This document shows positions 62,369 to 64,000 of a stretch of DNA of 64,000 nt, piece by piece. The notes beneath the pieces were generated by a model that worked only from the letters and a program-made list of their open reading frames with translations, ran no database searches and was not told the DNA's origin. A program made the position numbers and the translations under genes. The stretch is taken from NCBI RefSeq assembly GCF_016808095.1, contig NC_068973.1, positions 9,668,501 to 9,732,500 of the forward strand, written 5' to 3'. Every line of letters begins with the position of its first letter. Positions within the stretch are counted from its first letter, which is position 1. The DNA is from Vigna angularis. Lineage: Eukaryota; Streptophyta; Magnoliopsida; Fabales; Fabaceae.

Positions 62369-64000
62369 ATGGGAAGAACTCCTTGCTGCAGTCACGAGCA
62401 ACTCAGAAAAGGTGCCTGGACTGTTCAAGAAGACCAGAAACTCATTGCTTACATTCAGAAACATGGCACTGGAAGCTGGCGTACCCTTCCTCAGAAAGCT
62501 GGTCAGTTTTTCCTTTTTTTCTTTTTTCAAATTAAGCCATCTTACTCTTCACTGCTTCATCATCACTACTTAGTGTTATGTTGTTGCTGTTGATTTAGAC
62601 ATGTATTTGGGTAAATAGCTTGCACTTAGTCAGGGTTAACATTGCCTCTGATTTGTTGGAAATCTATCATCAATACGATGTGTATATGATTAAATATAGT
62701 TTGTGAGTGTGTTCAAATCTCACGTTTCAAGTTGGTTTCTGAGATTGAGTTGAAGTTGAAATTCATCTTTTTAAGATGGTTGTAACAGGTTAGAAACAGA
62801 GTTGTTTAGAATTAGTTTGGCTAGCATCGTTCAGTAGTTTTGGTCTTGGAGATCATCGTTCAGTAGAGTGAGGGCAACTTTTTTGAGTATTTCTTGTGTA
62901 CTACAGGTCTTCAGAGATGTGGAAAGAGTTGCAGGCTGAGATGGTTTAACTACCTCAGACCAGACATTAAGAGAGGAAAATTGAGTCCGGAAGAAGAGCA
63001 GAAGATTATAAAACTTCAGGCTGTTCTTGGCAACAGGTGAAAGATCTAACTGCTATCAGTTCTGAATGTTTTTGGTTAGATGCCCTGCTGCAGAATATTT
63101 TCATTTATGCAGCTATGCAGCTTAACTAAGATACTGGTTTAGTTTAGATACATACCATTTGAATAAATGTTTCCATAAGTAGGATATAAAGAAAACAAAG
63201 ACTTTTTGGATAAAATATTGTAAGTTAGAAAGCACTTTTAATGAAACTGAAATGTAATTGGTAAAGCAACTTATTTTATATGTAGGACCTTACTGAGTGG
63301 AAATGGTGGATAACTTTTTAATACATTGTATCGCTTTCGTGTTTTTGGTTCCTGCTAGGTGGTCAAGCATTGCAAAGCATTTACCAATGCGAACTGATAA
63401 CGAAATCAAAAACTATTGGAACTCGTATCTGAAAAGGCACTATGAAAAGAATGATGCGTATCCATCGAGTTCAAAACCAATTAGCACTGCTAGTTCCACA
63501 GAATCAAAATCCAGTGACTTGTGCATGGTTCCATCAAAGGAAACTGATTGCCATGGCCCAAATGCCACTCCACACCAATCTAATCAGTCCAAATTACCAA
63601 AGACAATGTTATCCTCAACTCAGCTTCTCAACAGAGTTGCTAGTAAAATTCTTTCATCTGGGTACCTAGAAGCAATAAAATCATATCAACATGTTGTTGC
63701 TGGGAAAAGCAACGGTGATAATAGTGTGGTTAAAACCGGAATTGAAGTAGAAAAGGAGGGTAACAGAGACCCCCTTGTGCCTAATTTGACCTCATCAAAT
63801 CATTCAGTAACTTGTTCTGCTCAGCTACTGAACAAGATGGCTACTTCACTCCCTCATAAAGTTCACGGTCTTGAATCTGCAAAAGCTGTTTTTTCAAAAT
63901 TACTGGAAAGCAGTGAAAAAGGAGACAGTGGTAGTGATGGTAGCTTTATTAGCAGTGATCAAATTGGAGAGTGTTTGAATGCTCTAAGCCCTTTTGAGGA
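62369..64000 (+). CDS. R2R3-MYB transcription factor, 3' end beyond the window
   Basis: Exons 62369-62501, 62907-63036 and 63359 to the edge join in frame, with GT-AG introns of 405 and 322 bp. The introns sit at the two positions conserved in most plant R2R3-MYBs (after QKAG and inside GNR|W). 301 residues are visible. The start [17 protein letters not shown] opens R2 (about 14-64), whose recognition part reads [13 protein letters not shown]3 (about 67-116) has leucine in place of the first Trp ([10 protein letters not shown]) and carries [20 protein letters not shown]. The family binds DNA in the nucleus. The repeat sequence is nearest in flavour to subgroups 9-11 (inference). Unusual points are [18 protein letters not shown], and two copies of a QLLN.(V/M)A motif at residues 176-184 and 243-251. 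No stop codon is reached. Confidence 0.93.

Overview
The window is about 64 kb of AT-rich plant nuclear DNA. Two intron-containing plant transcription-factor genes, plant LTR-retrotransposon families and a TIR element beginning GGGTTAAATAT point to a dicot. A legume of the Vigna/Phaseolus group is my best inference, not something the sequence proves. No rRNA, tRNA, organellar or bacterial gene was recognised.

Only two host genes can be supported. (1) A NAC transcription factor of the NAC100/NAC080 type (+, 9096-10221, three exons) keeps its miR164 target site, but its first coding exon has lost NAC subdomains A and B in frame. (2) An R2R3-MYB gene (+, from 62369, three exons) has conserved intron positions and runs off the right edge. 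They lie 52 kb apart and show no functional link.

The space between and around them is mostly transposable elements and their relics. 1.7-2.7 kb: dispersed-repeat-like DNA. 5.7-6.6 kb: decayed Ty1/copia integrase/RT. 6.6-7.5 kb: degenerate minisatellite-like tract. 12.3-15.9 kb: gag-only, non-autonomous Ty3/gypsy-type element with two LTRs and a composite minisatellite. 16.0-16.8 kb: ~175-bp degenerate repeats. 20.4-21.6 kb: possible LTR relic. 22.1-22.8 kb: near-perfect foldback element, with a relative at 22.9-24.4 kb. 26.8-27.3 kb: copia 3' end on the minus strand. 31.0-33.3 kb: solo LTR with a 5-bp target duplication. 34.6-36.0 kb: Mutator-like TIR element carrying the 5' end of a kinesin-4-like gene. 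36.0-37.4 kb: repeat block. 39.8-44.7 kb: non-autonomous LTR element (LARD type) with target duplication and many small hairpin repeats. 46.8-56.7 kb: complete, very young Ty3/gypsy chromovirus (Tekay/Del-like) on the minus strand, with two 2588-bp LTRs, GTATA target duplications and one gag-pol frame broken by a single amber codon. 59.1-59.9 kb: fragment of an LTR related to the 12.3-kb element. Several long (AT)n microsatellites punctuate the rest.

The elements show a gradient of age: the 46.8-kb element is nearly unmutated between LTRs, the 39.8-kb LARD has LTRs differing by a few percent, the 12.3-kb gag carries eight premature stops, and the copia pieces are only recognisable by short motifs. 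The most interesting items are the miR164-regulated NAC gene lacking subdomains A-B, the gene-capturing TIR element, the amber-interrupted young retrotransposon, the foldback hairpin, and the hairpin arrays of the LARD.
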